Positions 41,138-51,705 of a stretch of 64,000 nt of DNA are shown piece after piece. Source of the stretch: Aphanomyces cochlioides. Its lineage: Eukaryota > Oomycota > Saprolegniomycetes > Saprolegniales > Verrucalvaceae. Below the pieces are notes generated by a model. The model saw nothing but the letters and a program-made list of their open reading frames with translations. It made no database searches and had not been told where the DNA came from. The stretch spans positions 1,085,501 to 1,149,500 of the forward strand of contig JAHQRK010000013.1 in NCBI GenBank assembly GCA_019828595.1. Reading direction: 5' to 3'. Both the position numbers and the translations under genes were made by a program. Numbering within the stretch: position 1 is the stretch's first letter; every line of letters starts with the position of its first letter.

Positions 41138-42208
41138 AAACGAAATCTTCCTATTAATATGTTCGTTTATTCGTTGTGGAAGGTTCGCAAGTATCCAGTA
41201 GTGTTGTTGACTGGGAAGCGGCTCTGACGCAAATTTCTTCAAGAGATTTCACAATACAGCTTGCATTAACGAGTTTATCAACGCTGCCTCAGTTTTAGTT
41301 TGGGGTAACGTTACAGTAGTCCCCCCCGATAAACTAAAAGGCAATATCACCCCTAATTTCGTTCTCATACACCTCTGATGTAGATTTTCTCCCCGTTGTG
41401 GGAATGGGCTCATGGCAATCCGATGACATCCATACACCTTAATTGTATCAACATGGTGGACGCGTCTAGACATATTAAAACGATCAGAAGTTCAGTGTGA
41501 AGAGGGTTTTGATGTCAGCCTAAAATGGGGGAAAGATTGAGCTCCAAAATAAATAGAGTATTCTACCTCTTTCAATTTCTCTAGCCCAACACAATCAATC
41601 TTTCATCAAATATTTTTACCCGGGCTCGTGACTAGATATCTGGCCCCGGCTGTGAAGACGGCGGTGTGCGAACTGGGAACAAAGTCGATTGTGGTCCCCA
41701 ATCTCTAGAAAGTAAGAATTTTGCGTATTCATGGGGGCAACTCAAGTTACGTATAGAACGACATTCTTTGACCCAACTAGACTCTTATTCCTCAAGAGAT
41801 GGGGAAAAGGGGCAAACAACACTGTGCCTGTAGAAAGATCCCTGCGTATTGAGATTGGCAATTGTGCTCATAGCAACTGCTCATGTCCCAATCTTGAGTT
41901 TGCATGATGCTATTTGGCGATTTCTTTTGTGGCTGCAGGTCTCTCGAATTCCAATCGTTTGCAATGAGTTGGGGCACGAATGTCCGGTCTCAAACTTTCA
42001 TTGAACACAGAATCCAGTGTCAACAGTTGAACTTTCGTCCGCGACAAGTTTTCATCAAAAGTCTCCCATGTTTTCTATTTTTTCAATCATGTTAACGCGA
42101 GCAGAGAAAATACAATGAGCATCGTCTTTCATCAGAAAGCGACTCTTCATTGATTGGTTTCTTTGTCGACATGATACGGTAGCATTTCCAAGGAAACGAC
42201 TTGGCTTA
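41138..42208. other. 1.1-kb region with no recognisable gene
   Basis: Short ORFs only. A C-rich run CCCCCC near 41325. Nothing else supported. Confidence 0.55.
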
Positions 42209-42346
42209 GAGCATACCCAACGCGGCTACGCTAACCCGCTAACCAAAATTTGGTTTGCATTGTGCAAATCAATTCTATTTAATAGAATTGAGCGTTCTAG
42301 CGTGGGCCCAATGGTTAAAATAGTGTGTAACGAAATTCTAGAATTT

Positions 42347-42449
42347 CCACTGGATTTGACGTGGTGTTGGCGTGGTCGATGCCATATTGTCCCGAATATA
42401 GCCACTGGATTTGACGTGGTGTTGGCGTGGTCGATGCCATATTGTCCCG
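42347..42449. repeat. 48-bp tandem direct repeat in the MITE
   Basis: Copies at 42347-42394 and 42402-42449 (CCACTGGATTTGACGTGGTG onward), identical by eye, 7 nt apart. Confidence 0.85.
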
Positions 42450-42601
42450 GAGATTGCCTGAGCAAGCCCAACGGTAATCTCCTCTACCATTCGGGACAAT
42501 ATGGTAGAGGAGATTACCTTTTATTATTATTTGGTAATCTCCTCTACCATTCGGGACAATATGGTAGAGGAGATTACCGTTGGGCTTGCTCAGGCAATCT
42601 C
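42450..42601. repeat. Two palindromes nested in a long inverted repeat
   Basis: Outer arms of about 41 bp (from GAGATTGCCTGAGCAAGCCC at 42450) are inverted perfectly at the right end. Each side forms its own hairpin: GGTAATCTCCTCTACCAT, a 10-nt loop, and its complement. The two palindromes are direct repeats of each other separated by a T-rich 14-nt spacer. The transcript could fold as a cruciform or double hairpin. Confidence 0.85.
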
Positions 42602-42677
42602 GCCAAATTTCGAGTGAGTAACGCACGCTAGGTTGGATTTAGCGTGTTGAACTAGCGTGGTCGCGTTGGCCATGCTC

Positions 42678-43070
42678 AAAGTCCGACTTGTAATGGATTG
42701 TTGTCCTTTCTCATTCCTGAAGCAAATTAGGTAATTGAATTATCCAGTCTTCTTTTGGGCCTGAAATTAAATCCACAAGATGTGGCGTCGTTCAAATTCG
42801 ATGGAATATCTCTGAAATGAAGCGTCCTCAGCTACAGGGAGTAGATAAGTTTGTGAGATTTTTTAAGCTCTTTGCTGCACAATTTCGGCGACTCGAACGT
42901 AGTTCGAAATGCTTAAACTTTACCAACAACAAAAATCGTCAATCGAACTCTTGCTTGTTGTACGAATTGTACAACAAGCACCTGTGCCCAATTTGGGCAC
43001 AGGTGTGACAAACTGGTTGGGATTACACGCATTAAGCCAACTCCTGACCAGTTCCCGGACATTTGTGTTC
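42678..43070. other. Upstream region of the S28 gene
   Basis: No coding signal. A short palindrome at about 42955-42978 (CTTGTTGTACGAATTGTACA with its mate) and an adjacent CTGTGCCCAA/TTGGGCACAG inverted repeat are seen. Confidence 0.45.
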
Positions 43071-43088
43071 CTCATTTTTCATTTCACC
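43071..43088 (+). promoter_or_regulatory. Oomycete-type initiator of the S28 gene
   Basis: CTCATTTTTCATTTCACC, 5 nt before the ATG at 43093, fits the oomycete Inr (TCATTYY) followed by the flanking CATTT element. Confidence 0.6.
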
Positions 43089-43092
43089 AGAA

Positions 43093-44586
43093 ATGGTCCG
43101 CATCATTCCTTCGTTGATTGCCTTCCTTGCTTCGGCTGATGCAGCTCGCAGACTTCACGTGAACCCTCTGGTTCTCATTGCTGACTCGATCAAGGCGGAA
43201 AGCCCACAAATTGAGGATGCCGAAGCGCGTGAACTCTTCTTCGACAAGCAATTGCTCGACCACAATGTCCAAGCTTGCGGTGGCGAGCCAAAGTACTGGA
43301 GCCACCGCTACTTTGTCAACGACGCCTACTACAAAGGCCCTGGATCTCCTGTTTTCTTGGAAATCGAAGGCGAATCACCGGCTGATCCAATCTGGATCAC
43401 TAATGAACGTGTTGTGATGGTCGACATTGCCAAGAAGGTTGGAGCACTATTGGTCTCGATTGAGCATCGCTTCTACGGCAAGTCGCAACCTCTGCCTGAC
43501 TGGTCGTTGGACTCGTTCAAGTACTTGACGATGCGCCAAGTGATTGACGACATTGCGCACTTCCAAGATTTTTTCACCGAATCTTACAATTTGACCTAGG
43601 GCACCAAGTGGGTCAACTTTGGCGGTAGTTACCCTGGCCAACTCACGGCGTACACCAAGCTCTTGTACCCTGAACGTTTTGCTGGCGCTGTGGCGAGTTC
43701 CGCAACGATCAATCTCATTACGGATTACCCAGGCTATGCTGAAACCGTGGCATACGATTTGAAGCAAAAGGGTGGCCAAAAATGTCTTGACACCCTTCGT
43801 GAAGGCTTGAAAGCACTGCACAAGCTTGTTGAGAGCAACAAGACCGAAGACAAGGCTACGCTTAACAAACTTTTCAACCCCTGCGAAGAAATTGTGACCG
43901 TCCGCGACAAGGCTACGTTTGAAGCCAGCGTGTTTGGTACTTTCCAAGGCTTCGCTCAAGGCAACGATTACTTGGCTTACAACGTTACTTCGGCATGCAT
44001 TGATATCAATGCCAACGATGGTTTGACGCCATTGGAAAAACTTGCCAAAGTCCAAGCCACGACGTTCACGGATGATTACAACTGCACGGCCGCAAACTAC
44101 GAAAGCGACTGGCTTGGTCCTTACACCACCACTACCAGCGACGACAGCTCTGCCAGTCGCCAATATCAATACACCATGTGCCTGGAAGGCGGTGGTGCGC
44201 AAACTGCTGCCGATTCTGACTCACCATTCAACGAACTCAAACACGTGACGTTGGAAAACATTTGGTACCCCATTTGCAAGGACGCTTACGGTCTCTCTCG
44301 TGAAACTGTGGATGCTTCCATGGACAAGGCTCAAGCTTACTACCAAGGACTTCATCCCAACGTTGAAAATGTGGTTTTCCCAAGTGGTACGTTTGACCCT
44401 TGGCGTGGTCTTTGCCTTGATAACAGTTCGGTCCTTCTCCACAACTCCTCCAAGGTTGTCTACATTGAAGGCACATCGCATTGCGACGACATGGTTTACC
44501 GCAAAGTGGACTACAACACTGCTCCTCTCATTTGGGCCCGCCAAGCCATTGAAGCCAAAGTGCGTGAATTCGTTGGCATCCCGTAA
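43093..44586 (+). pseudogene. Secreted S28-family serine peptidase with one internal TAG
   Basis: The frame from ATG 43093 to TAA 44586 (497 codons) is interrupted only by TAG at 43597-43599. A signal peptide is visible (MVRIIPSLIAFLASADA). Family S28 (prolyl carboxypeptidase / DPP7-like) motifs are complete: the nucleophile Ser in FGGSYPGQL (just after the TAG), Asp in GTFDPWRG and His in TSHCDD, plus VSIEHRFYGKS. The length is normal. By family it removes residues next to proline outside the cell or in acidic compartments. The TAG lies in LT-stop-GTKWVNFGG, where CAG or another sense codon is expected, so this is a nonsense allele, a sequencing error or a readthrough case. The gene faces the glycine-rich array tail to tail. 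Confidence 0.85.
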
Positions 44587-44953
44587 ATGTCAATATGATA
44601 TTTCTTTTGTCCTCATGTTAAAAAGTTGTAAAAGACCTGTCTATTAAAGAGAGTTCGAATGATCACAGTTTGTCATCAGTCAACAGTCAACAATCCTATC
44701 ATGATGCACAGCTTTCAGCCAGAGTTGCGAGTACCTCATGGAGAATGCTCGGCGTGGAATTGAATCCATCGTCTGAAAGTTCAGCTGTCAGGTTATCTGG
44801 AGGCCATGTTGGATCTTTGTCCCGTTTAGCTATGTGTGTGTGTGTGTGAGGTCCGAGGTTGAACTCGTCATGTGTCGAAGGAGACACGATCCAAGATGAT
44901 GTCCGTGTTGTACACTCGAATGACATATATATAAGTTTAAACTAAGATATTGC

Positions 44954-46027
44954 CTATTGTCGCAATCGACGGTACGATCCTCCGTTGTTGTTGCCACCTT
45001 GGTTGTAGCCGTTGTTGTTGCCACCTTGGTTGTAGCCGTTGTTGCCGCCTCGGTGGAAGAGCCAATCGAAGAAACCGGAGCCAGAAGCGCCACCTCCAAT
45101 GCCGATGTTCGCTCCAGCTCCAAGGTTGGCTCCAGCGCCGATTCCAGCACCGACATTTGCACCGACGTTGGCACCAGCGCCAATTCCGCCTTTGCCGCCA
45201 ATACCGACACCAGCGCCGATTCCTGCGCCGACATTCGCACCAATTCCAGCACCAGCATTCGCACCAATGCCAGCACCGGCGTTCGCACCAGCGCCGATTC
45301 CGGCACCAATGTTCGCTCCAGCACCGATGCCAACACCAAGACCGGCGTTGCCACCAACGCCAAGACCAGCTCCAATGCCAGCGCCAATCTGGGCGCCCCC
45401 ACCAGTGCCGGCTCCGGTGCCATAGTTGTTGCCACTGCTGTAGCCCTTGGTCTTGTCCACGCTGTAGCCATTGTTGGTGTTGTAGTCGCCACCGTTGTTG
45501 CCACCGCCTTGGTTGTTGTTGCCACCATAGTTGTTGCCACCGCCTTGGTTGTTGTTGCCACCATAGTTGTTGCCACCGCCTTGGTTGTTGCTGCCACCAT
45601 TGTTGTAACCACCTTGGTTGTTATGACTGTTGCCAAAATGAAAGAGCCAATCGAGTACACCATTGGCAGTGTTGACAATTCCGGCACCGATACCGCCACC
45701 AATTTGACCACCAACGCCGGCTCCAACATTGACCCCAGCACCAATACCAGCATTGACACCAGCACCGGCACCGACACCAGCTCCAACGTGAGCGCCAACA
45801 CCGGCACCAACATTGGCACCAGCGCCTACGCCAGCACCGATACCAGCACCGACACCGACACCAGCACCGACACCGACACCAGCACCGACACCGACACCGA
45901 CACCAGCACCGGTGCCTGCACCAACATTCACGTAGCCCTTCTCTTGGACGGTCGCGTTGTTTTCACCATATACGCTTGGCGTGGCCATGGCCAAGACCAA
46001 CAACATCAAGCAACTTGTCTTCACCAT
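44954..46027 (-). CDS. Glycine-rich secreted protein, copy 1 (357 aa)
   Basis: ATG 46027 was chosen because it starts a clear signal peptide ([21 protein letters not shown]) and lies 16 nt downstream of an initiator; the frame is open further upstream. The mature protein starts [10 protein letters not shown] (one N-glycosylation site). It is then built of GAG-V/I/A/N repeats (GAGVGVGAG type), a VLDWLFHFG segment, Asn/Gln-Gly blocks ([11 protein letters not shown]), a Tyr/Lys segment ([16 protein letters not shown]), more GAG repeats, a second [10 protein letters not shown] segment and 9-residue NGYNQGGNN repeats (two here), ending RRLRQ. It has no Cys after the signal peptide. The composition suggests a silk- or adhesive-like or cell-wall structural protein; no family is recognised. 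Confidence 0.85.
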   Translation of the reverse strand: MVKTSCLMLLVLAMATPSVYGENNATVQEKGYVNVGAGTGAGVGVGVGAGVGVGAGVGVGAGIGAGVGAGANVGAGVGAHVGAGVGAGAGVNAGIGAGVNVGAGVGGQIGGGIGAGIVNTANGVLDWLFHFGNSHNNQGGYNNGGSNNQGGGNNYGGNNNQGGGNNYGGNNNQGGGNNGGDYNTNNGYSVDKTKGYSSGNNYGTGAGTGGGAQIGAGIGAGLGVGGNAGLGVGIGAGANIGAGIGAGANAGAGIGANAGAGIGANVGAGIGAGVGIGGKGGIGAGANVGANVGAGIGAGANLGAGANIGIGGGASGSGFFDWLFHRGGNNGYNQGGNNNGYNQGGNNNGGSYRRLRQ

Positions 46028-46042
46028 GATGGACCGTAGAGA

Positions 46043-46060
46043 GATTTGGAAAATGAATCC
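46043..46060 (-). promoter_or_regulatory. Oomycete-type initiator of the array genes (copy 1 shown)
   Basis: Minus-strand GGATTCATTTTCCAAATC, about 16 nt before the signal-peptide ATG. The same sequence precedes all nine genes at the same distance (for example 47554-47571, 54112-54129, 60800-60817). Confidence 0.6.
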
Positions 46061-46464
46061 AACCATGCAAGGATGCGCAGACAAACCAAGCAAGAGAGAG
46101 CTTTGATCCAGACGTTCAACTGTCTTTCTTGGGCCCGATCTCCAACTGTCGAATGTCCCGTTCTTCCCGTGTGTGTCACAATGCACTGTATCGAGCCAAT
46201 GAGTACGTCGAGTCAAAGTGTGGACCGAGCCAGAGTTGCGAGTACCTCATGGAGAATGCTCGGCGTGGAATTGAATCCATCGTCTGAAAGTTCAGCTGTC
46301 AGGTTATCTGGAGGCCATGTTGGATCTTTGTCCCGTTTAGCTATGTGTGTGTGTGTGTGAGGTCCGAGGTTGAACTCGTCATGTGTCGAAGGAGACACGA
46401 TCCAAGATGATGTCCGTGTTGTACACTCGAATGACATATATATAAGTTTAAACTAAGATATTGC

Positions 46465-47538
46465 CTATTGTCGCAATCGACGGTACGATCCTCCGTTGTT
46501 GTTGCCACCTTGGTTGTAGCCGTTGTTGTTGCCACCTTGGTTGTAGCCGTTGTTGCCGCCTCGGTGGAAGAGCCAATCGAAGAAACCGGAGCCAGAAGCG
46601 CCACCTCCAATGCCGATGTTCGCTCCAGCTCCAAGGTTGGCTCCAGCGCCGATTCCAGCACCGACATTTGCACCGACGTTGGCACCAGCGCCAATTCCGC
46701 CTTTGCCGCCAATACCGACACCAGCGCCGATTCCTGCGCCGACATTCGCACCAATTCCAGCACCAGCATTCGCACCAATGCCAGCACCGGCGTTCGCACC
46801 AGCGCCGATTCCGGCACCAATGTTCGCTCCAGCACCGATGCCAACACCAAGACCGGCGTTGCCACCAACGCCAAGACCAGCTCCAATGCCAGCGCCAATC
46901 TGGGCGCCCCCACCAGTGCCGGCTCCGGTGCCATAGTTGTTGCCACTGCTGTAGCCCTTGGTCTTGTCCACGCTGTAGCCATTGTTGGTGTTGTAGTCGC
47001 CACCGTTGTTGCCACCGCCTTGGTTGTTGTTGCCACCATAGTTGTTGCCACCGCCTTGGTTGTTGTTGCCACCATAGTTGTTGCCACCGCCTTGGTTGTT
47101 GCTGCCACCATTGTTGTAACCACCTTGGTTGTTATGACTGTTGCCAAAATGAAAGAGCCAATCGAGTACACCATTGGCAGTGTTGACAATTCCGGCACCG
47201 ATACCGCCACCAATTTGACCACCAACGCCGGCTCCAACATTGACCCCAGCACCAATACCAGCATTGACACCAGCACCGGCACCGACACCAGCTCCAACGT
47301 GAGCGCCAACACCGGCACCAACATTGGCACCAGCGCCTACGCCAGCACCGATACCAGCACCGACACCGACACCAGCACCGACACCGACACCAGCACCGAC
47401 ACCGACACCGACACCAGCACCGGTGCCTGCACCAACATTCACGTAGCCCTTCTCTTGGACGGTCGCGTTGTTTTCACCATATACGCTTGGCGTGGCCATG
47501 GCCAAGACCAACAACATCAAGCAACTTGTCTTCACCAT
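46465..47538 (-). CDS. Glycine-rich secreted protein, copy 2 (357 aa)
   Basis: Same architecture and length as copy 1, and I saw no difference in the predicted protein. Two C-terminal NGYNQGGNN repeats. It is offset from copy 1 by exactly 1511 bp, so the two are probably products of the latest duplication or conversion. Confidence 0.85.
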   Translation of the reverse strand: MVKTSCLMLLVLAMATPSVYGENNATVQEKGYVNVGAGTGAGVGVGVGAGVGVGAGVGVGAGIGAGVGAGANVGAGVGAHVGAGVGAGAGVNAGIGAGVNVGAGVGGQIGGGIGAGIVNTANGVLDWLFHFGNSHNNQGGYNNGGSNNQGGGNNYGGNNNQGGGNNYGGNNNQGGGNNGGDYNTNNGYSVDKTKGYSSGNNYGTGAGTGGGAQIGAGIGAGLGVGGNAGLGVGIGAGANIGAGIGAGANAGAGIGANAGAGIGANVGAGIGAGVGIGGKGGIGAGANVGANVGAGIGAGANLGAGANIGIGGGASGSGFFDWLFHRGGNNGYNQGGNNNGYNQGGNNNGGSYRRLRQ

Positions 47539-47975
47539 GATGGACCGTAGAGAGATTTGGAAAATGAATCCAACCATGCAAGGATGCGCAGACAAACCAA
47601 GCAAGAGAGAGCTTTGATCCAGACGTTCAACTGTCTTTCTTGGGCCCGATCTCCAACTGTCGAATGTCCCGTTCTTCCCGTGTGTGTCACAATGCACTGT
47701 ATCGAGCCAATGAGTACGTCGAGTCAAAGTGTGGACCGAGCCAGAGTTGCGAGTACCTCATGGAGAATGCTCGGCGTGGAATTGAATCCATCGTCTGAAA
47801 GTTCAGCTGTCAGGTTATCTGGAGGCCATGTTGGATCTTTGTCCCGTTTAGCTATGTGTGTGTGTGTGTGAGGTCCGAGGTTGAACTCGTCATGTGTCGA
47901 AGGAGACACGATCCAAGATGATGTCCGTGTTGTACACTCGAATGACATATATATAAGTTTAAACTAAGATATTGC

Positions 47976-49685
47976 CTATTGTCGCAATCGACGGTACGAT
48001 CCTCCGTTGTTGTTGCCACCTTGGTTGTAGCCGTTGTTGTTGCCACCTTGGTTGTAGCCGTTGTTGTTGCCACCTTGGTTGTAGCCGTTGTTGCCGCCTC
48101 GGTGGAAGAGCCAATCGAAGAAACCGGAGCCAGAAGCGCCACCTCCAATGCCGATGTTCGCTCCAGCTCCAAGGTTGGCTCCAGCGCCGATTCCAGCACC
48201 GACATTTGCACCGACGTTGGCACCAGCGCCAATTCCGCCTTTGCCGCCAATACCGACACCAGCGCCGATTCCTGCGCCGACATTCGCACCAATTCCAGCA
48301 CCAGCATTCGCACCAATGCCAGCACCGGCGTTCGCACCAGCGCCGATTCCGGCACCAATGTTCGCTCCAGCACCGATGCCAACACCAAGACCGGCGTTGC
48401 CACCAACGCCAAGACCAGCTCCAATGCCAGCGCCAATCTGGGCGCCCCCACCAGTGCCGGCTCCGGTGCCATAGTTGTTGCCACTGCTGTAGCCCTTGGT
48501 CTTGTCCACGCTGTAGCCATTGTTGGTGTTGTAGTCGCCACCGTTGTTGCCACCGCCTTGGTTGTTGTTGCCACCATAGTTGTTGCCACCGCCTTGGTTG
48601 TTGTTGCCACCATAGTTGTTGCCACCGCCTTGGTTGTTGCTGCCACCATTGTTGTAACCACCTTGGTTGTTATGACTGTTGCCAAAATGAAAGAGCCAAT
48701 CGAGTACACCATTGGCAGTGTTGACAATTCCGGCACCGATACCGCCACCAATTTGACCACCAACGCCGGCTCCAACATTGACCCCAGCACCAATACCAGC
48801 ATTGACACCAGCACCGGCACCGACACCAGCTCCAACGTGAGCGCCAACACCGGCACCAACATTGGCACCAGCGCCGATTCCTGCGCCGACATTCGCACCA
48901 ATTCCAGCACCAGCATTCGCACCAATGCCAGCACCGGCGTTCGCACCAGCGCCGATTCCGGCACCAATGTTCGCTCCAGCACCGATGCCAACACCAAGAC
49001 CGGCGTTGCCACCAACGCCAAGACCAGCTCCAATGCCAGCGCCAATCTGGGCGCCCCCACCAGTGCCGGCTCCGGTGCCATAGTTGTTGCCACTGCTGTA
49101 GCCCTTGGTCTTGTCCACGCTGTAGCCATTGTTGGTGTTGTAGTCGCCACCGTTGTTGCCACCGCCTTGGTTGTTGTTGCCACCATAGTTGTTGCCACCG
49201 CCTTGGTTGTTGTTGCCACCATAGTTGTTGCCACCGCCTTGGTTGTTGCTGCCACCATTGTTGTAACCACCTTGGTTGTTATGACTGTTGCCAAAATGAA
49301 AGAGCCAATCGAGTACACCATTGGCAGTGTTGACAATTCCGGCACCGATACCGCCACCAATTTGACCACCAACGCCGGCTCCAACATTGACCCCAGCACC
49401 AATACCAGCATTGACACCAGCACCGGCACCGACACCAGCTCCAACGTGAGCGCCAACACCGGCACCAACATTGGCACCAGCGCCTACGCCAGCACCGATA
49501 CCAGCACCGACACCGACACCAGCACCGACACCGACACCAGCACCGACACCGACACCGACACCAGCACCGGTGCCTGCACCAACATTCACGTAGCCCTTCT
49601 CTTGGACGGTCGCGTTGTTTTCACCATATACGCTTGGCGTGGCCATGGCCAAGACCAACAACATCAAGCAACTTGTCTTCACCAT
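47976..49685 (-). CDS. Glycine-rich secreted protein, copy 3 (569 aa)
   Basis: As copy 1, but a 609-bp (203-residue) internal module is present twice, so three DWLFH segments occur (two VLDWLFHFG and one [10 protein letters not shown]). There are three NGYNQGGNN repeats. The module starts within the GAG repeats, runs through the Asn-rich block and ends in GAG repeats, so the extra copy joins in phase, as expected of exchange between GAG codons. Confidence 0.85.
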   Translation of the reverse strand: MVKTSCLMLLVLAMATPSVYGENNATVQEKGYVNVGAGTGAGVGVGVGAGVGVGAGVGVGAGIGAGVGAGANVGAGVGAHVGAGVGAGAGVNAGIGAGVNVGAGVGGQIGGGIGAGIVNTANGVLDWLFHFGNSHNNQGGYNNGGSNNQGGGNNYGGNNNQGGGNNYGGNNNQGGGNNGGDYNTNNGYSVDKTKGYSSGNNYGTGAGTGGGAQIGAGIGAGLGVGGNAGLGVGIGAGANIGAGIGAGANAGAGIGANAGAGIGANVGAGIGAGANVGAGVGAHVGAGVGAGAGVNAGIGAGVNVGAGVGGQIGGGIGAGIVNTANGVLDWLFHFGNSHNNQGGYNNGGSNNQGGGNNYGGNNNQGGGNNYGGNNNQGGGNNGGDYNTNNGYSVDKTKGYSSGNNYGTGAGTGGGAQIGAGIGAGLGVGGNAGLGVGIGAGANIGAGIGAGANAGAGIGANAGAGIGANVGAGIGAGVGIGGKGGIGAGANVGANVGAGIGAGANLGAGANIGIGGGASGSGFFDWLFHRGGNNGYNQGGNNNGYNQGGNNNGYNQGGNNNGGSYRRLRQ

Positions 49686-50122
49686 GATGGACCGTAGAGA
49701 GATTTGGAAAATGAATCCAACCATGCAAGGATGCGCAGACAAACCAAGCAAGAGAGAGCTTTGATCCAGACGTTCAACTGTCTTTCTTGGGCCCGATCTC
49801 CAACTGTCGAATGTCCCGTTCTTCCCGTGTGTGTCACAATGCACTGTATCGAGCCAATGAGTACGTCGAGTCAAAGTGTGGACCGAGCCAGAGTTGCGAG
49901 TACCTCATGGAGAATGCTCGGCGTGGAATTGAATCCATCGTCTGAAAGTTCAGCTGTCAGGTTATCTGGAGGCCATGTTGGATCTTTGTCCCGTTTAGCT
50001 ATGTGTGTGTGTGTGTGAGGTCCGAGGTTGAACTCGTCATGTGTCGAAGGAGACACGATCCAAGATGATGTCCGTGTTGTACACTCGAATGACATATATA
50101 TAAGTTTAAACTAAGATATTGC

Positions 50123-51268
50123 CTATTGTCGCAATCGACGGTACGATCCTCCGTTGTTGTTGCCACCTTGGTTGTAGCCGTTGTTGTTGCCACCTTGGTT
50201 GTAGCCGTTGTTGTTGCCACCTTGGTTGTAGCCGTTGTTGTTGCCACCTTGGTTGTAGCCGTTGTTGCCGCCTCGGTGGAAGAGCCAATCGAAGAAACCG
50301 GAGCCAGAAGCGCCACCTCCAATGCCGATGTTCGCTCCAGCTCCAAGGTTGGCTCCAGCGCCGATTCCAGCACCGACATTTGCACCGACGTTGGCACCAG
50401 CGCCAATTCCGCCTTTGCCGCCAATACCGACACCAGCGCCGATTCCTGCGCCGACATTCGCACCAATTCCAGCACCAGCATTCGCACCAATGCCAGCACC
50501 GGCGTTCGCACCAGCGCCGATTCCGGCACCAATGTTCGCTCCAGCACCGATGCCAACACCAAGACCGGCGTTGCCACCAACGCCAAGACCAGCTCCAATG
50601 CCAGCGCCAATCTGGGCGCCCCCACCAGTGCCGGCTCCGGTGCCATAGTTGTTGCCACTGCTGTAGCCCTTGGTCTTGTCCACGCTGTAGCCATTGTTGG
50701 TGTTGTAGTCGCCACCGTTGTTGCCACCGCCTTGGTTGTTGTTGCCACCATAGTTGTTGCCACCGCCTTGGTTGTTGTTGCCACCATAGTTGTTGCCACC
50801 GCCTTGGTTGTTGCTGCCACCATTGTTGTAACCACCTTGGTTGTTATGACTGTTGCCAAAATGAAAGAGCCAATCGAGTACACCATTGGCAGTGTTGACA
50901 ATTCCGGCACCGATACCGCCACCAATTTGACCACCAACGCCGGCTCCAACATTGACCCCAGCACCAATACCAGCATTGACACCAGCACCGGCACCGACAC
51001 CAGCTCCAACGTGAGCGCCAACACCGGCACCAACATTAGCACCAGCGCCTACGCCAGCACCGATACCAGCACCGACACCGACACCAGCACCGACACCGAC
51101 ACCAGCACCGACACCGACACCAGCACCGACACCGACACCGACACCAGCACCGGTGCCTGCACCAACATTCACGTAGCCCTTCTCTTGGACGGTCGCGTTG
51201 TTTTCACCGTATACGCTTGGCGTGGCCATGGCCAAGACCAACAACATCAAGCAACTTGTCTTCACCAT
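50123..51268 (-). CDS. Glycine-rich secreted protein, copy 4 (381 aa)
   Basis: Single module, four C-terminal NGYNQGGNN repeats and one extra GVGVGA repeat near the N-terminus. Private substitutions include GTA for ATA near 51210 and TTA for TTG near 51027 (+ strand), both silent or nearly so. Confidence 0.85.
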   Translation of the reverse strand: MVKTSCLMLLVLAMATPSVYGENNATVQEKGYVNVGAGTGAGVGVGVGAGVGVGAGVGVGAGVGVGAGIGAGVGAGANVGAGVGAHVGAGVGAGAGVNAGIGAGVNVGAGVGGQIGGGIGAGIVNTANGVLDWLFHFGNSHNNQGGYNNGGSNNQGGGNNYGGNNNQGGGNNYGGNNNQGGGNNGGDYNTNNGYSVDKTKGYSSGNNYGTGAGTGGGAQIGAGIGAGLGVGGNAGLGVGIGAGANIGAGIGAGANAGAGIGANAGAGIGANVGAGIGAGVGIGGKGGIGAGANVGANVGAGIGAGANLGAGANIGIGGGASGSGFFDWLFHRGGNNGYNQGGNNNGYNQGGNNNGYNQGGNNNGYNQGGNNNGGSYRRLRQ

Positions 51269-51705
51269 GATGGACCGTAGAGAGATTTGGAAAATGAATC
51301 CAACCATGCAAGGATGCGCAGACAAACCAAGCAAGAGAGAGCTTTGATCCAGACGTTCAACTGTCTTTCTTGGGCCCGATCTCCAACTGTCGAATGTCCC
51401 GTTCTTCCCGTGTGTGTCACAATGCACTGTATCGAGCCAATGAGTACGTCGAGTCAAAGTGTGGACCGAGCCAGAGTTGCGAGTACCTCATGGAGAATGC
51501 TCGGCGTGGAATTGAATCCATCGTCTGAAAGTTCAGCTGTCAGGTTATCTGGAGGCCATGTTGGATCTTTGTCCCGTTTAGCTATGTGTGTGTGTGTGTG
51601 AGGTCCGAGGTTGAACTCGTCATGTGTCGAAGGAGACACGATCCAAGATGATGTCCGTGTTGTACACTCGAATGACATATATATAAGTTTAAACTAAGAT
51701 ATTGC

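Larger units (their letters stand above)
42209..42677. mobile_element. Hairpin-rich MITE, Harbinger-like ends
   Basis: The ends are imperfect inverted repeats: GAGCATACCCAACGCGGCTA at 42209 and the complement of GAGCATGGCCAACGCGACCA ending at 42677. The GAGCAT start resembles the Harbinger fragment at 21230. TTA precedes the left end and AAA follows the right, so the target duplication is unclear. The 469-bp body has no gene and is built of a 48-bp tandem pair and two palindromes inside a larger inverted repeat. Confidence 0.65.

Noticed and set aside
42450..42601. Palindromic direct repeats as a CRISPR array
   Set aside because: Only two units, a spacer of 14 nt, eukaryotic context and MITE-like ends. 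No cas genes.
44954..44975. RRLRQ at the C-terminus of the array proteins as an RxLR effector motif
   Set aside because: RxLR motifs act near the N-terminus, soon after the signal peptide. Here the match is at the last residues and is only four letters.
46213..46437. A 74-codon minus-strand frame (MSFECTTRTSS...) repeated in every array spacer
   Set aside because: It lies in the spacer over the GT run and has no domain. Its repetition follows from the tandem duplication, not from independent conservation.
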